Shown: positions 50,721 to 59,630 of the stretch, piece by piece
Layout: each line of letters starts with the position of its first letter
Numbering within the stretch: position 1 is the stretch's first letter
From: Paenilisteria rustica
Lineage (GTDB): Bacteria; Bacillota; Bacilli; Lactobacillales; Listeriaceae
Assembly: GCF_013820765.1 (NCBI RefSeq)
Contig: NZ_JABJVM010000003.1
Span: forward strand, 186,001-250,000
DNA length: 64,000 bases
Direction of reading: 5' to 3'
The notes under the pieces: generated by a model
The model's input: the letters and a program-made list of their open reading frames with translations, nothing else
Told to the model about the DNA's origin: nothing
Database searches by the model: none
Program-made: the position numbers and the translations under genes

Positions 50721-52502
50721 GTGAAAAAAAGCGTTATTGGAGTCTCGGCAGTTGTTTTAATAGGTTTGGCTGCTGCAGGCGTGTATGGGCAATTGAGTCA
50801 AACTGAAAAAGTGACAACAAAAGAGTTTTCACATCGAAATCTGGAAATTATAAGTCCGGCCGTAACAATGCTGCTAGAAAAGGCTGGCAAATTTGAAAAG
50901 CCAGAAGTAGCGGTAGTGGTGACGCCTCGTTCTGTTGGCGGAAAACCAACGACGTCAAAACCACCAACTGCTATAATTGAGAAAATACCAGGCGTGGGTG
51001 GTATTAAAAAAATAGTGACACCACGAGTGGAGATTAAGAGCAAGTCAAAAGTGGAAAAAATAGTGGAGGACACGAGTCTCTTAGGTAAAATAGATAAGCA
51101 GCTAAAAACGATAGATATACATGTACTTGAGGCGAAAGAAAAGCTTGTTGTTGGCGCGGATATTAGTCAGATTCAGCAGCGTATTTTGAGCCATGAGTTG
51201 ACGTATGAAGAGCTAGTTGGGATTTACTTGAATCGGATTAAGAAATATGATCTGAATGGACCGAAACTGAACGCGATTACAGAAATTAACGCTGATGTAT
51301 TAGCAGAAGCGCGAAAATTGGATGCGACAAAAGCGTATGGAAATATGGCTTTATACGGAATGCCAGTGTTGCTTAAAGACAATATCGGAACGGAAAAACT
51401 GCCAACTAGTGCGGGTTCAGTGGCTCTTAGGAACTGGGTGATTGGCACAGATGCACCACTTGTCAAGGCTTTGAAAACGAACGGCGCGCTTATTTTAGGT
51501 AAGACAAATATGTCGGAATGGGCGAATTATATGAGTGAAGGGATACCAAATGGCTATTCTGGAAAGCAAGGTCAAGTGAAAAACCCTTATTTGGACATAG
51601 ATCCATTTGGCTCTAGTACAGGCTCGGCGGTTGCTGCTGCAAGTGATTTCGCGGCGATCACGATTGGAACAGAAACAAACGGTTCTATCATTGCACCATC
51701 AGCGATTCAGTCAGTTGTTGGCTTTAAACCAAGTCTTGGGACAGTAAGTAATGCGCTAATTATCCCGTTATCCAGCCACTTCGACACGCCGGGGCCAATT
51801 ACCAAGAGTGTGAAAGATGCTTATTTCACGACCGAAGCTATAACAAATCTAAAAATGAACACAAAACTTTCAACGGTTGCATTGAAAGGAAGACGCGTAG
51901 GATTAATGTTTGATGAAGACTATTCTGATTCGTCAATTCAACGTAAAATCGTAGCTGATCTTAAAGCTGCGGGTGCCATTATCGTGCGTGAGGTCGGTTT
52001 TAGAGAAGAAGAAGAGACCTTATTTGCGTTTTCAGATGTGCTACGGGATGATTTTAAGCGGGATCTCAATCAGTTTTTAAAGGGAAATAAAGCGCCGTAT
52101 CAGGATTTAGCGGCAATTATTGCGTTTAATGAGACGGATAAAGCTAGAAATATGAAGTACGGCCAAAGTAACCTGTTGGAATCGCAAAATAGTCATGTGT
52201 CCGAAAGTGTGACGAATGAAGCGGCTAAAAGATTAATAGAGGAGTCAGCGAGGAACCTGAATCAGGTTTTTCAGGCGAAGAAGTTGGACGCGATAATTAC
52301 GATTAATTCGGATAATATTTTTACAGTGCCGATTGCAGGTTTTCCAGAACTTACAATTCCCGCTGGATATAATGAAGGTGGATCGCCTGTTGGTGCAACT
52401 TTCATTGGACTGAATAAAAGCGATGCGAACTTACTTGCAATGGGCTATGCGTATGAGCAGCAATCTAAAAATAGAAGAAGTCCGAAATGGGATACTAAAT
52501 AA
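50721..52502 (+). CDS. Membrane-anchored amidase-signature enzyme 2
   Basis: 593 aa, GTG start after TAGGAGGATATCATA. Signal-anchor VIGVSAVVLIGLAAAGVYG, then a ~95-residue Lys/Pro/Thr linker absent from enzyme 1, then the amidase domain: VLLKDNIGTEK, FGSSTGS, GTETNGSI, so all three catalytic residues remain. Strong co-linear similarity with the 49094 product (KLVVGADI.QIQQ, YEELVGIYLNRIKKYD) marks a tandem duplication. The linker may position it within the wall. Substrate unknown. Ended by a terminator. Confidence 0.85.
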   Translation: MKKSVIGVSAVVLIGLAAAGVYGQLSQTEKVTTKEFSHRNLEIISPAVTMLLEKAGKFEKPEVAVVVTPRSVGGKPTTSKPPTAIIEKIPGVGGIKKIVTPRVEIKSKSKVEKIVEDTSLLGKIDKQLKTIDIHVLEAKEKLVVGADISQIQQRILSHELTYEELVGIYLNRIKKYDLNGPKLNAITEINADVLAEARKLDATKAYGNMALYGMPVLLKDNIGTEKLPTSAGSVALRNWVIGTDAPLVKALKTNGALILGKTNMSEWANYMSEGIPNGYSGKQGQVKNPYLDIDPFGSSTGSAVAAASDFAAITIGTETNGSIIAPSAIQSVVGFKPSLGTVSNALIIPLSSHFDTPGPITKSVKDAYFTTEAITNLKMNTKLSTVALKGRRVGLMFDEDYSDSSIQRKIVADLKAAGAIIVREVGFREEEETLFAFSDVLRDDFKRDLNQFLKGNKAPYQDLAAIIAFNETDKARNMKYGQSNLLESQNSHVSESVTNEAAKRLIEESARNLNQVFQAKKLDAIITINSDNIFTVPIAGFPELTIPAGYNEGGSPVGATFIGLNKSDANLLAMGYAYEQQSKNRRSPKWDTK

Positions 52503-52510
52503 TTGGAGCG

Positions 52511-52549
52511 ATATCTCTAACTGGGAATACTGGTTGGAGATATTTTTTT
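52511..52549 (+). terminator. Terminator of the amidase pair
   Basis: ATATCTCTAAC pairs with GTTGGAGATAT (one wobble) around an 11-nt loop, followed by TTTTTTT. Confidence 0.85.
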
Positions 52550-52633
52550 GTCGTTAAAATTTGAGTTTATTCGTGAGAAGGAGCAAAATAGGGTATATAC
52601 AAATAAAAGTGTGTGCGGTTAGGGGAATACGGA

Positions 52634-53638
52634 ATGGATACGGTTATTTTAATTACGATTATCATTGTCATTATGGGCTTGGCCTTCGATTTTATAAATG
52701 GATTTCATGATATTGCGAATGCGGTGGCGACGAGTATATCGACGCGGGCGCTGAAACCTCGTGTGGCGATTGGGATTGCCGCAGTGATGAATTTTCTAGG
52801 CGCGATTTCGTTTACCGGTGTGGCTGTAGCGCTGACTTCGGATATTGTTGATCCATTTGCGCTAAAGAATGGGGAATTTGTTGTTTTGTGTGCACTGATT
52901 TCGGCAGTAGCGTGGAACTTGATGACGTGGGTTGCGAAGATGCCTAGCAGTTCGTCACATGCGCTGATTGGCTCGATTGCCGGGGCTTCGATTGCTTCCG
53001 CGGGTAGTTTTGGCGTGCTGAACTGGAGCGGGTTTTCAACGATTATTATCGCGCTGATTTTGTCGCCGCTGATTGGTTTTTCAGTCGGTTATTTGATTTA
53101 TTCCGCGTTTAAATTTATATTCCGAAATAAGAAACTGGTGCAGACGAACCGGCGTTTTCGGATTGCGCAGATTGGTACGACAGCGATGCAAGCTTATGCT
53201 CATGGGACAAACGATGCACAAAAAACGATGGGGATTATTACACTGGCATTAATTACGAGCGGCTTGCAAAAAGGCTCTGCGATTCCTTTTTGGGTGCAGG
53301 TGAGTTGTGCTGCCGCGATGGCGCTGGGCTCCTCGATTGGCGGCTATCGGATTATTAAAACAGTAGGCACAAAAATCATGAAAATTGAACCGGTGACTGG
53401 TGTTGCGGCGGATTTGGGCTCGCTATCGGTTATTATGGGTGCGACGCTAATCCATTTGCCAATTAGTTCGACACAGGTAATCGATAGTTCCCTGATGGGC
53501 GTGGGGACGGCGAATCATAAGAAGGAAGTAAACTGGCGGACTGGGAAAAACATGCTGGTGACGTGGATGATTACATTACCTTGCGCAGGGATTTTGGCCG
53601 CGGTGGTGTATTGGATTAGCGCAGCGATATTTTTGTGA
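52634..53638 (+). CDS. PiT-family inorganic phosphate transporter
   Basis: 334 aa from the ATG at 52634; the seven extra codons back to GTG 52613 are unlikely. About 10 membrane helices. Both PiT signatures are present: FDFINGFHDIANAVATS near the N-terminus and AYAHGTNDAQKTMGII in the middle, with SSSHALIGSIAG and STQVIDSSLMG. Proton- or sodium-coupled phosphate uptake. Unlike many Firmicutes loci, no PhoU-like gene is adjacent. The gap to the next gene (53639-53843) shows no other gene. Confidence 0.88.
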   Translation: MDTVILITIIIVIMGLAFDFINGFHDIANAVATSISTRALKPRVAIGIAAVMNFLGAISFTGVAVALTSDIVDPFALKNGEFVVLCALISAVAWNLMTWVAKMPSSSSHALIGSIAGASIASAGSFGVLNWSGFSTIIIALILSPLIGFSVGYLIYSAFKFIFRNKKLVQTNRRFRIAQIGTTAMQAYAHGTNDAQKTMGIITLALITSGLQKGSAIPFWVQVSCAAAMALGSSIGGYRIIKTVGTKIMKIEPVTGVAADLGSLSVIMGATLIHLPISSTQVIDSSLMGVGTANHKKEVNWRTGKNMLVTWMITLPCAGILAAVVYWISAAIFL

Positions 53639-53843
53639 TTGGAAAAAGATTAGTATGGAGCAGATGATTGGTTTATATTGGTGTGTTGACGGGGTTTGTA
53701 CACGGTTCAGGTAGAAAAGTCTTTATTTCTAATAATAAAATAGCGGATTTGAAATGCTGGGTATTTTATACTACTAGCGCCCTCGAAACATAGAGTGATT
53801 TTTTGTGTTATGCTGTGCTCATAAAAGAGAGCGAGGCAATAGC

Positions 53844-54342
53844 ATGAAAAAAAATATTGGTTTTTATGATAAGTTTAGTTTTTTTGATCAGCATGTTTCC
53901 TAGTGGTACAATGGCAGACCAAATGGGTAAGGAGGCATCGATATCTGAGCCTAGACAACTGCTTCAGAATACCGTATGGGGAAATGCAGGTTTGGCAGAG
54001 GTGCAAGCTTACAACAATGGGCAAAGTGTTGAGTACAGAGTTAAGCTGAATAAAAAACAATTTATTAACTTTCGGGGATATATTGATTTCTATACAATAA
54101 AAAGTAATGGGACACAAGGAACCATGCTGTCAAACGGTCTGCTGGTAGGAAAGATAGATTTTGATGGTAGTTTTAGTGGAACTTTCCCTATTCCAAATTT
54201 GAAAGTCAAAGCAGGGACAGCTGTAATGGTAAAATTCACAGGTATTGGTCTAGGGTCAAGTGGACGAGAAATATTTAAAGTGAGTAGTGGTTGCGTTTCC
54301 AAGATTCGTTATAAAAAATCGTCATCGTATGGAGGGAATTAG
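53844..54342 (+). pseudogene. Small secreted-protein gene, out of frame at a poly-A tract (possible phase variation)
   Basis: ATG at 53844, after GAGCGAGGCAATAGC, is followed by eight A (53847-53854). In this sequence it leads to a stop after 20 codons. With seven A it would read MKKILVFMISLVFLISMFPS and run into the 161-codon frame, giving a perfect signal peptide cleaving near TMADQ. The mature part (~140 aa) is beta-rich (VEYRVKLNKKQFINFRGY) and ends KIRYKKSSSYGGN; family unknown. A weak TTG at 53857 could start in frame but has no site. Either a sequencing or assembly slip, a recent mutation, or slipped-strand switching. Confidence 0.55.
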
Positions 54343-54345
54343 ATA

Positions 54346-54822
54346 TTGAACATGAATGGTAGGATGGAATTCAATGTACAGCTTAGTTATATCCTTTTTG
54401 TTAGAAATTTATCTAAAGGACGATATTTCTTTGATTTTGAGCCATTGATTGGAGATATGAGCGCAGATGCTGAGCGAGTTCTTGGGGAAATTTGGTCTGA
54501 GGCAACGAAATCGGCTATATATGATATTCCAGTAGATACTGTGAAAAGTTTATTTGGGGATGAGGAAGACTATCAAAATTCTTGTGTATATTTTGAGGAT
54601 TGGATTGAAACAAAGCGTCCGGCAAGTTTGCTGACAGAAATATTAGTAACTTTCAAGGCAGATTTTGCAACAGTAAAAAATTCGTGTTTTTGTGTAGTGT
54701 ATGATCAAATTCCTGCTTCCTGGTCTAGGATAAATCAGGAACCTATTGATTATGTGAACGATGACGCTGTAACGGGAAATTCATCAAAAATTGTTAGTAT
54801 TAGTGAATTATTGATACGCTGA
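54346..54822 (+). CDS. Hypothetical cytoplasmic protein
   Basis: 158 aa from TTG 54346 (or ATG 54352) after GGAGGGAA, 3 nt from the preceding stop, so coupled to the secreted-protein gene. Acidic, no signal peptide (FEPLIGDMSADAERVLGEIW, DEEDYQNSCVYFEDWIETK). I do not recognise the family. A secreted small protein followed by an acidic cytoplasmic protein could be an effector/immunity pair, but this is context only. Confidence 0.55.
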   Translation: MNMNGRMEFNVQLSYILFVRNLSKGRYFFDFEPLIGDMSADAERVLGEIWSEATKSAIYDIPVDTVKSLFGDEEDYQNSCVYFEDWIETKRPASLLTEILVTFKADFATVKNSCFCVVYDQIPASWSRINQEPIDYVNDDAVTGNSSKIVSISELLIR

Positions 54823-54941
54823 AAAAGAATGATAAATCAGATGTGAACCTTGAATGAAAGCGGTTTAGGGTTTTTTGTTATGTGCAATTAGATTCGATAG
54901 CACGAATAAATAATGCTAATTAGATAGAGGAGGTGTGATTT

Positions 54942-55580
54942 ATGTTAAAAGTAAGGAATTTATCAATATCCGCGCGCGAGACACTTTTGGAAGGTATGAA
55001 TGCGGAGTTTGAGAGTGGGTTGGTTTACGGTATCGTTGCTACAAATGGTTCTGGAAAAACGACATTGCTTCGTATTTTAGCAGGACTTACGAAAGCGCAA
55101 AGTGGTGTGGTTTATTTGGAGGATAACGGTGAAAAATTAGACCTAGTTACAACGCGAAAAAAAATCTTTTACTATGAAACATCGGATTGGTTGGATGGGA
55201 ATTTATCTGCGCTTGATTATCTTAAATTTGTGAATGCTAGTTGGGCAAATAATGGGGCGGATATTGACGCGATTATTAAGTATTGGGGCTTGGAGGAATT
55301 TGTTAAGGTGCCTATTCGGAAATATTCTCTGGGTATGAAGCAAAAGACGATTTTGGCGATGTATGCGGCTAGTAATACGGATTATTGGTTGATGGATGAG
55401 CCTATGAACGGTCTTGACGACGCCAATCAAAAACGTTTTATTGGATTTATGGAAGAGGCTGGGAAACAAGGGAAGTGTATTATTTTTTCATCGCATCAAA
55501 ATGACCTGCTTCACGATATTTCAGACAAGGTCCATTACATAACTAATAAAAAGTGGATGGATACAGCAGGAGGAATCTAA
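54942..55580 (+). CDS. ABC transporter ATP-binding protein
   Basis: 212 aa, ATG after GGAGGTGTGATTT. Walker A ATNGSGKTTLL, an ABC signature diverged to YSLGMKQK (usual LSGGQ), Walker B WLMDEPMNGLD and H-switch SSHQN. Short form as in bacteriocin/lantibiotic immunity or antibiotic-export ABC systems. It pairs with the permease starting 3 nt downstream. Export role likely, substrate unknown. Confidence 0.87.
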   Translation: MLKVRNLSISARETLLEGMNAEFESGLVYGIVATNGSGKTTLLRILAGLTKAQSGVVYLEDNGEKLDLVTTRKKIFYYETSDWLDGNLSALDYLKFVNASWANNGADIDAIIKYWGLEEFVKVPIRKYSLGMKQKTILAMYAASNTDYWLMDEPMNGLDDANQKRFIGFMEEAGKQGKCIIFSSHQNDLLHDISDKVHYITNKKWMDTAGGI

Positions 55581-55583
55581 ATA

Positions 55584-56768
55584 ATGGGACAGCAAACGCT
55601 ATATTTTAAAAAGTTCTATAAAAACAAGGGAAGTTGGCTGCCGATTTTTGTTTTTGTCCTAGCGATTTTGGTAGTGTTGGTGATGAATACGCGCGTAGGG
55701 GCAGAGCGGAATTTATCTGGCATGGAGAAAGAGGAAATAGCCACGAATAAGGCGATGCTGGCAATGAGTGAGCAGAGCATAACGTCAGCTCAAACCGAGG
55801 AGGAAAAAGCGGTTTTTAAAGAAGGGGACGCGCTGAGTAAAGCTCGCATGGAGAAGCAACAACGTGTAGTAAATCTGTATGATAATGGGAATTGGTCGGA
55901 AGCGTATACGGTAAAAATAGACTTAATTAAAGAATCCCATGGCGTTTACAGGGGAGATATGAAGGCCTCGCCGGAATTGAAAGAATCGATTTTTCGTCAA
56001 ATTGCTATCTATACAAAACTAGCGGAATTGGATATTAAATCTGACCAGGAGGATATGGAAACACAAGGTACGACGTTTTTATACCGGATGCTGACTAATT
56101 TTTTCCCAGTCTTTTTTGTAATCATACTCTGCTTTACTCTAAATACGGCATTCACGGATCGCTTTTATCAAAATATAGACCGATCGTTGTTGTTGCCGCA
56201 TAAGTTTGCAAAAGTTACTTTCCAAAGATTGTTATTCGGCTTATTAGTCGCGTTTGCCTTGTATATAATGACCTGTTTAATCGCTTATTTGCCAGCGAGT
56301 TTGTTATCAGGCAAGGGAAGTTTTGAATATCCTATTGCGATAAGCACGAATGATGGTATGACAACGAAGCCGGTGGGGAGTTTACTTGCTCAAATGGTAG
56401 TGTTACAAGCCTTGGCAATCGTTGTTGTCGTGTTCACAATCGACTTGGTGAGTAAGCTGTTCAGACGCGTGATGACGACATTATTTGTTTCGTTACTTAT
56501 TTTGGTGGCACCAGTACTCGCTGTTGGAAAAATTGTACCGCTGAATCAATGGGCGCATCTTTTGCCAGGGACGTACTTTAATTCGGCAGCTGTGGTTGAT
56601 TATTCGTTAGGTATATTATGCGGTAATGGGGATATTAATTTTGTAAATGGAGTAGTGGTATTGAGTGTGGTGCTACTTGTTTTACTGATTTTGAATGTCG
56701 GGATTGATGGTTATAGGAGCTTAAGTACAGGTATGAACTATAAAATGGGGGAGGACAAAGCCTGCTGA
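55584..56768 (+). CDS. ABC-2-like transporter permease
   Basis: 394 aa. One N-terminal helix (WLPIFVFVLAILVVLVM), a ~140-residue extracytoplasmic, coiled-coil-like segment rich in Glu/Lys, then five more helices (FFPVFFVIILCFTLNTAF, LLFGLLVAFALYIMTCLIAY, VVLSVVLLVLLILNVGI). The layout matches ABC-2 permeases with a large first loop, as in BceB-unlike peptide exporters. Directly coupled to the ATPase gene. Ended by a hairpin terminator. Confidence 0.8.
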   Translation: MGQQTLYFKKFYKNKGSWLPIFVFVLAILVVLVMNTRVGAERNLSGMEKEEIATNKAMLAMSEQSITSAQTEEEKAVFKEGDALSKARMEKQQRVVNLYDNGNWSEAYTVKIDLIKESHGVYRGDMKASPELKESIFRQIAIYTKLAELDIKSDQEDMETQGTTFLYRMLTNFFPVFFVIILCFTLNTAFTDRFYQNIDRSLLLPHKFAKVTFQRLLFGLLVAFALYIMTCLIAYLPASLLSGKGSFEYPIAISTNDGMTTKPVGSLLAQMVVLQALAIVVVVFTIDLVSKLFRRVMTTLFVSLLILVAPVLAVGKIVPLNQWAHLLPGTYFNSAAVVDYSLGILCGNGDINFVNGVVVLSVVLLVLLILNVGIDGYRSLSTGMNYKMGEDKAC

Positions 56769-56779
56769 CACACAAAAAT

Positions 56780-56828
56780 AAGCAAGATATCACGAATCCC
56801 TTTCCCAGGTAAGACGTGAATCTTGCTT
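56780..56828. terminator. Terminator between convergent genes
   Basis: AAGCAAGATATCACG pairs with CGTGAATCTTGCTT (small bulge). It lies between the ABC permease on + and the GNAT gene on -. Confidence 0.75.
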
Positions 56829-56890
56829 TACACAAATCGAGTGCTTCTCGACGATTTATTTAGGTTATGTTCCGCACTCATCGTTTCGAA

Positions 56891-57388
56891 TTACAAAAAC
56901 AACACCATATGCTCTTCATCAAAATACGTGCCATCGAGCTTCAAAGCGTGTTTTTCAAGGCTGTAGGGTTCAAATCCAAGCGAAGTATAGAGTTTCCGAG
57001 CCTGTTTATTCTTCGTAACGACGGATAAATAAACTTGCTCGATGCCTTCTAGTTGTTGGGCCTGCTCGATCGCGGTGCCAATTAAGGCCTTGCCGACGCC
57101 GCTGCCACGTCTTTCTGGTGCAACGTACATCGCGACGATATTGGCTCGATGTCTCATTTTGATGCGCTCTTCTCGAATTAAAGTCACGACGCCGACCAAA
57201 TTCCTGCCTGAAAATGCTCCGAATGTCAGGGAGTATGGGGATTGGAAGCGAACTTCGTATTTTTGTAAGGCGGTGTATTTTTCTTCTTCAAAACTTGTCG
57301 CAAAAGCTGCGGGACTTTCTTGCAGGGCTTGGAGTCTGATTTTTACGTATTGATCGACATCTGCTACGGTTAAAAGCCTGATTTCCAT
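56891..57388 (-). CDS. GNAT-family N-acetyltransferase
   Basis: 165 aa, ATG after AGGGGTGAAAAA. Begins MEIRLLTVADVDQYVKIRLQ, a standard GNAT opening. Motif A reads AMYVAPERRGSGVGKALIGT and motif B NKQARKLYTSLGFEPY. Cytoplasmic; substrate unknown. It follows the NagB-like gene by 24 nt on the same strand, so the two are probably co-transcribed. Confidence 0.87.
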   Translation of the reverse strand: MEIRLLTVADVDQYVKIRLQALQESPAAFATSFEEEKYTALQKYEVRFQSPYSLTFGAFSGRNLVGVVTLIREERIKMRHRANIVAMYVAPERRGSGVGKALIGTAIEQAQQLEGIEQVYLSVVTKNKQARKLYTSLGFEPYSLEKHALKLDGTYFDEEHMVLFL

Positions 57389-57412
57389 TTTTTCACCCCT
57401 GATTCCAAGTTT

Positions 57413-58144
57413 TTAATACTTAGTCAGTAATGATCCTGCTGCTTCGTCGATAATGAACACGACATTTGGATGTTTTTGCAAAATAGATGCGGGACAATCT
57501 TCAGTAATTGGTCCTTCAAGAGTTGCCTTCACAGCCTCTGCTTTTCTTGTGCCAGAAGCGGTTACGAGGATTTGTTCAGCTTCCATCATATCGGCAAGAC
57601 CGAGCGTCAGCATTTGTTCTGGCGCTTCTTCGCGTGTCACTTTGTAGTAAAGCATCGTGCTGTTAATCGTTGAATCGTCGCTATCTGCTAGGAATAAGCG
57701 AGAGTCAAAAGGTGTCCCAGGCTCATTCGCACCTAAGTGAGCGTTTACACCGAGTCCAAGAATTTGTAAATCGCGTTTGTTAGCATTCAAAATCTTATTA
57801 TAGCGCGCGATTTCTTCATCAAAATTGGATAAACTACCATCTAATAGGCCAATTTCGCGTGGTTGTTTTTTTATTTGGTCGTAGAATTTTTGATGCATGT
57901 AACTGTATACGCTGAATGAACTTTCGCGTGGGGCGATAAATTCATCGAGGTTCATCATAAACACTTTTTCGATATCGACTTCACCATTATTGATGCCTTC
58001 TACGAGATTTTCGAACATACCGTCATAGCTTGCGCCGGTTGTTGTGTTGATTACTGGGTTTTCTTTGGAATCGATGACTGCTTTTACAACATCATACGCT
58101 TTTTTAGACATTTCTTCATATGTTTTTGTACGGATAATTTTCAT
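57413..58144 (-). CDS. Glucosamine-6-phosphate deaminase-like protein (NagB family)
   Basis: 243 aa from the ATG at 58144 with AAGGAGGAGAACTA upstream. The open frame extends to 58651 but the extra part overlaps the divergent dehydrogenase gene and is His/Thr/Asn-rich shadow translation. Core motifs: INTTTGASYDGMF, FMMNLDEFIAP, LGLGVNAHLGANEPGTPFDS, which correspond to the NagB pattern GxGxNGHIGFNEPGT with some changes (NAHLGANEPG). It converts GlcN6P to Fru6P plus ammonia in amino-sugar catabolism, or a close variant. Confidence 0.8.
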   Translation of the reverse strand: MKIIRTKTYEEMSKKAYDVVKAVIDSKENPVINTTTGASYDGMFENLVEGINNGEVDIEKVFMMNLDEFIAPRESSFSVYSYMHQKFYDQIKKQPREIGLLDGSLSNFDEEIARYNKILNANKRDLQILGLGVNAHLGANEPGTPFDSRLFLADSDDSTINSTMLYYKVTREEAPEQMLTLGLADMMEAEQILVTASGTRKAEAVKATLEGPITEDCPASILQKHPNVVFIIDEAAGSLLTKY

Positions 58145-58276
58145 TAGTTCTCCTCCTTGTCGATTAACTCCAGAATACCGTGTTTTTTGTAATTTTGCAA
58201 CGTTCTGATTTGCTTTAGAGTGAACTGGAAGGTGTATACTGAACTTGTTAAAAAATGAGGAAAGAAGCGTGATGGG

Positions 58277-59281
58277 ATGAAGGTAGCACAGCTTAACGGG
58301 CCAAATCAGGATTATACAATTGTGGAGAGAGAAATTCCGAGTCCAAAGATGAATCAGGTTCGGATTAAAGTCGAGGCGTGTGGCGTTTGTCATAGTGATA
58401 GTATGGTTCGTCAGTTGCCTGAGAATATGTACCCGGCGGTTCCGGGCCATGAGGTTGTTGGCCGTGTGGATGCGGTTGGTGATGGTGTGACGGAATGGAA
58501 AGTGGGGCAAAAAGTTGGTGTTGGCTGGCACGGTGGACATTGTTTCCATTGTGAGCCTTGTCGCCGTGGTGATTTCGCGAATTGTGAAGCGGTTCAGACG
58601 TGTGGAATTAGCTATGATGGTGGTTTTGCGGAGTTTATGGTTGCGCCACATGATGCGGTTGTTGCGATTCCTGAGGAGCTGGATTCTGCGGAGGCGGCAC
58701 CACTGCTATGCGCGGGGATTACGACGTTTAATGCGCTGAGAAATAATATGGTTCGAGCGGGAAGTCTTGTCGCGATTCAAGGTGTCGGCGGTTTGGGGCA
58801 TTTGGCGATTCAATACGCGAATAAATTAGGTTACGAAGTGGTCGCGCTGGCTCGTGGCGAAGAGCGTGAAACCTTGGCTCGCGAACTTGGTGCACATCAT
58901 TATTTTGATACGACAAAAGCGGACTGGGTGGATAAAGTGAATGCGCTCGGCGGTGTAACAGTAGCTCTTGCAACGGCTCCGAATGCGCAGGCGATTTCAG
59001 CGTTAACAACAATTCTGGCGCCAAACGGGAAAGTCGTTGATGTTGCGGTACCAGCAGAACCAGTCGAAATTCAGGCCGGAATTATGGTTGGTGGCGGCAA
59101 GTCGTTCCAAGGTTGGTATAGCGGAACGCCGGTGGATGGTGAGGATACGACACGTTTCAGTAATCTTCAAGGAATTAAACCGATGATTGAAGTCTATCCA
59201 CTTGAAAAAATTAACGAAGCTTACGAAAAAATGATGGCTGGAAAAACAAGATTCCGCGCAGTTATTGTTTTTAACGACTAA
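58277..59281 (+). CDS. Zinc-dependent alcohol dehydrogenase
   Basis: 334 aa of the MDR family. Catalytic zinc site: Cys in EACGVCHSDS, His-Glu in PGHEVVGRV, Cys in PLLCAGIT. Structural zinc: HCFHCEPCRRGDFANC with four Cys. Rossmann motif IQGVGGLGHLAIQYANKLG. Length and AQLNGPNQDYTIVEREIPSP opening match YjgB/AdhP-like enzymes that oxidise alcohols with NAD(P). Divergent from the NagB-like gene across a 132-nt region. Own terminator. Confidence 0.88.
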   Translation: MKVAQLNGPNQDYTIVEREIPSPKMNQVRIKVEACGVCHSDSMVRQLPENMYPAVPGHEVVGRVDAVGDGVTEWKVGQKVGVGWHGGHCFHCEPCRRGDFANCEAVQTCGISYDGGFAEFMVAPHDAVVAIPEELDSAEAAPLLCAGITTFNALRNNMVRAGSLVAIQGVGGLGHLAIQYANKLGYEVVALARGEERETLARELGAHHYFDTTKADWVDKVNALGGVTVALATAPNAQAISALTTILAPNGKVVDVAVPAEPVEIQAGIMVGGGKSFQGWYSGTPVDGEDTTRFSNLQGIKPMIEVYPLEKINEAYEKMMAGKTRFRAVIVFND

Positions 59282-59301
59282 TAAATAAACGAATAGGTGT
59301 G

Positions 59302-59335
59302 AAAAAGTCCTTGGTTTCGCTTACAAGGGCTTTTT
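59302..59335 (+). terminator. Terminator of the alcohol dehydrogenase gene
   Basis: AAAAAGTCCTTG pairs with CAAGGGCTTTTT around GTTTCGCTTA. Confidence 0.85.
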
Positions 59336-59630
59336 GCCGTGGAATTGTCACATTTGGGAAAGGGGGAGTTAGGGGATAAAAGGTGGTGTTCGCTCTATTT
59401 TTATTGTAAAAAACTCAATTTTGTTTAGGAGTTGCTAATTTAGAAAATGAGGGGGAATCTTGAGATGTAATCTTTTATAATATTGATTAAAAACAATGAA
59501 ATATCGTGATTTTGTGCGTTTTTAGTGGGAAATACGATTGTTTCAAGCGGTTTGTCAGGGTATACTTTCCGTATCTGATTCGACACGAATTGTGTTGTTT
59601 TTGATATAAACATAAAAGGGAGTCGATTTT
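59336..59630. other. Gene-free upstream region of beta-helix gene 2
   Basis: No frame with a ribosome binding site is found. It holds AT-rich DNA with GGGTATACTTTCC near 59559 and an imperfect ACACGAATTGTGT palindrome at 59584-59596, about 35 nt before the start, a possible operator. No clear -35/-10 pair is seen. Confidence 0.35.

Noticed and set aside
58145-58651. N-terminal extension of the NagB-like frame
   Set aside because: His/Asn/Thr-rich shadow of the divergent dehydrogenase gene; a strong AAGGAGGAG precedes the ATG at 58144.
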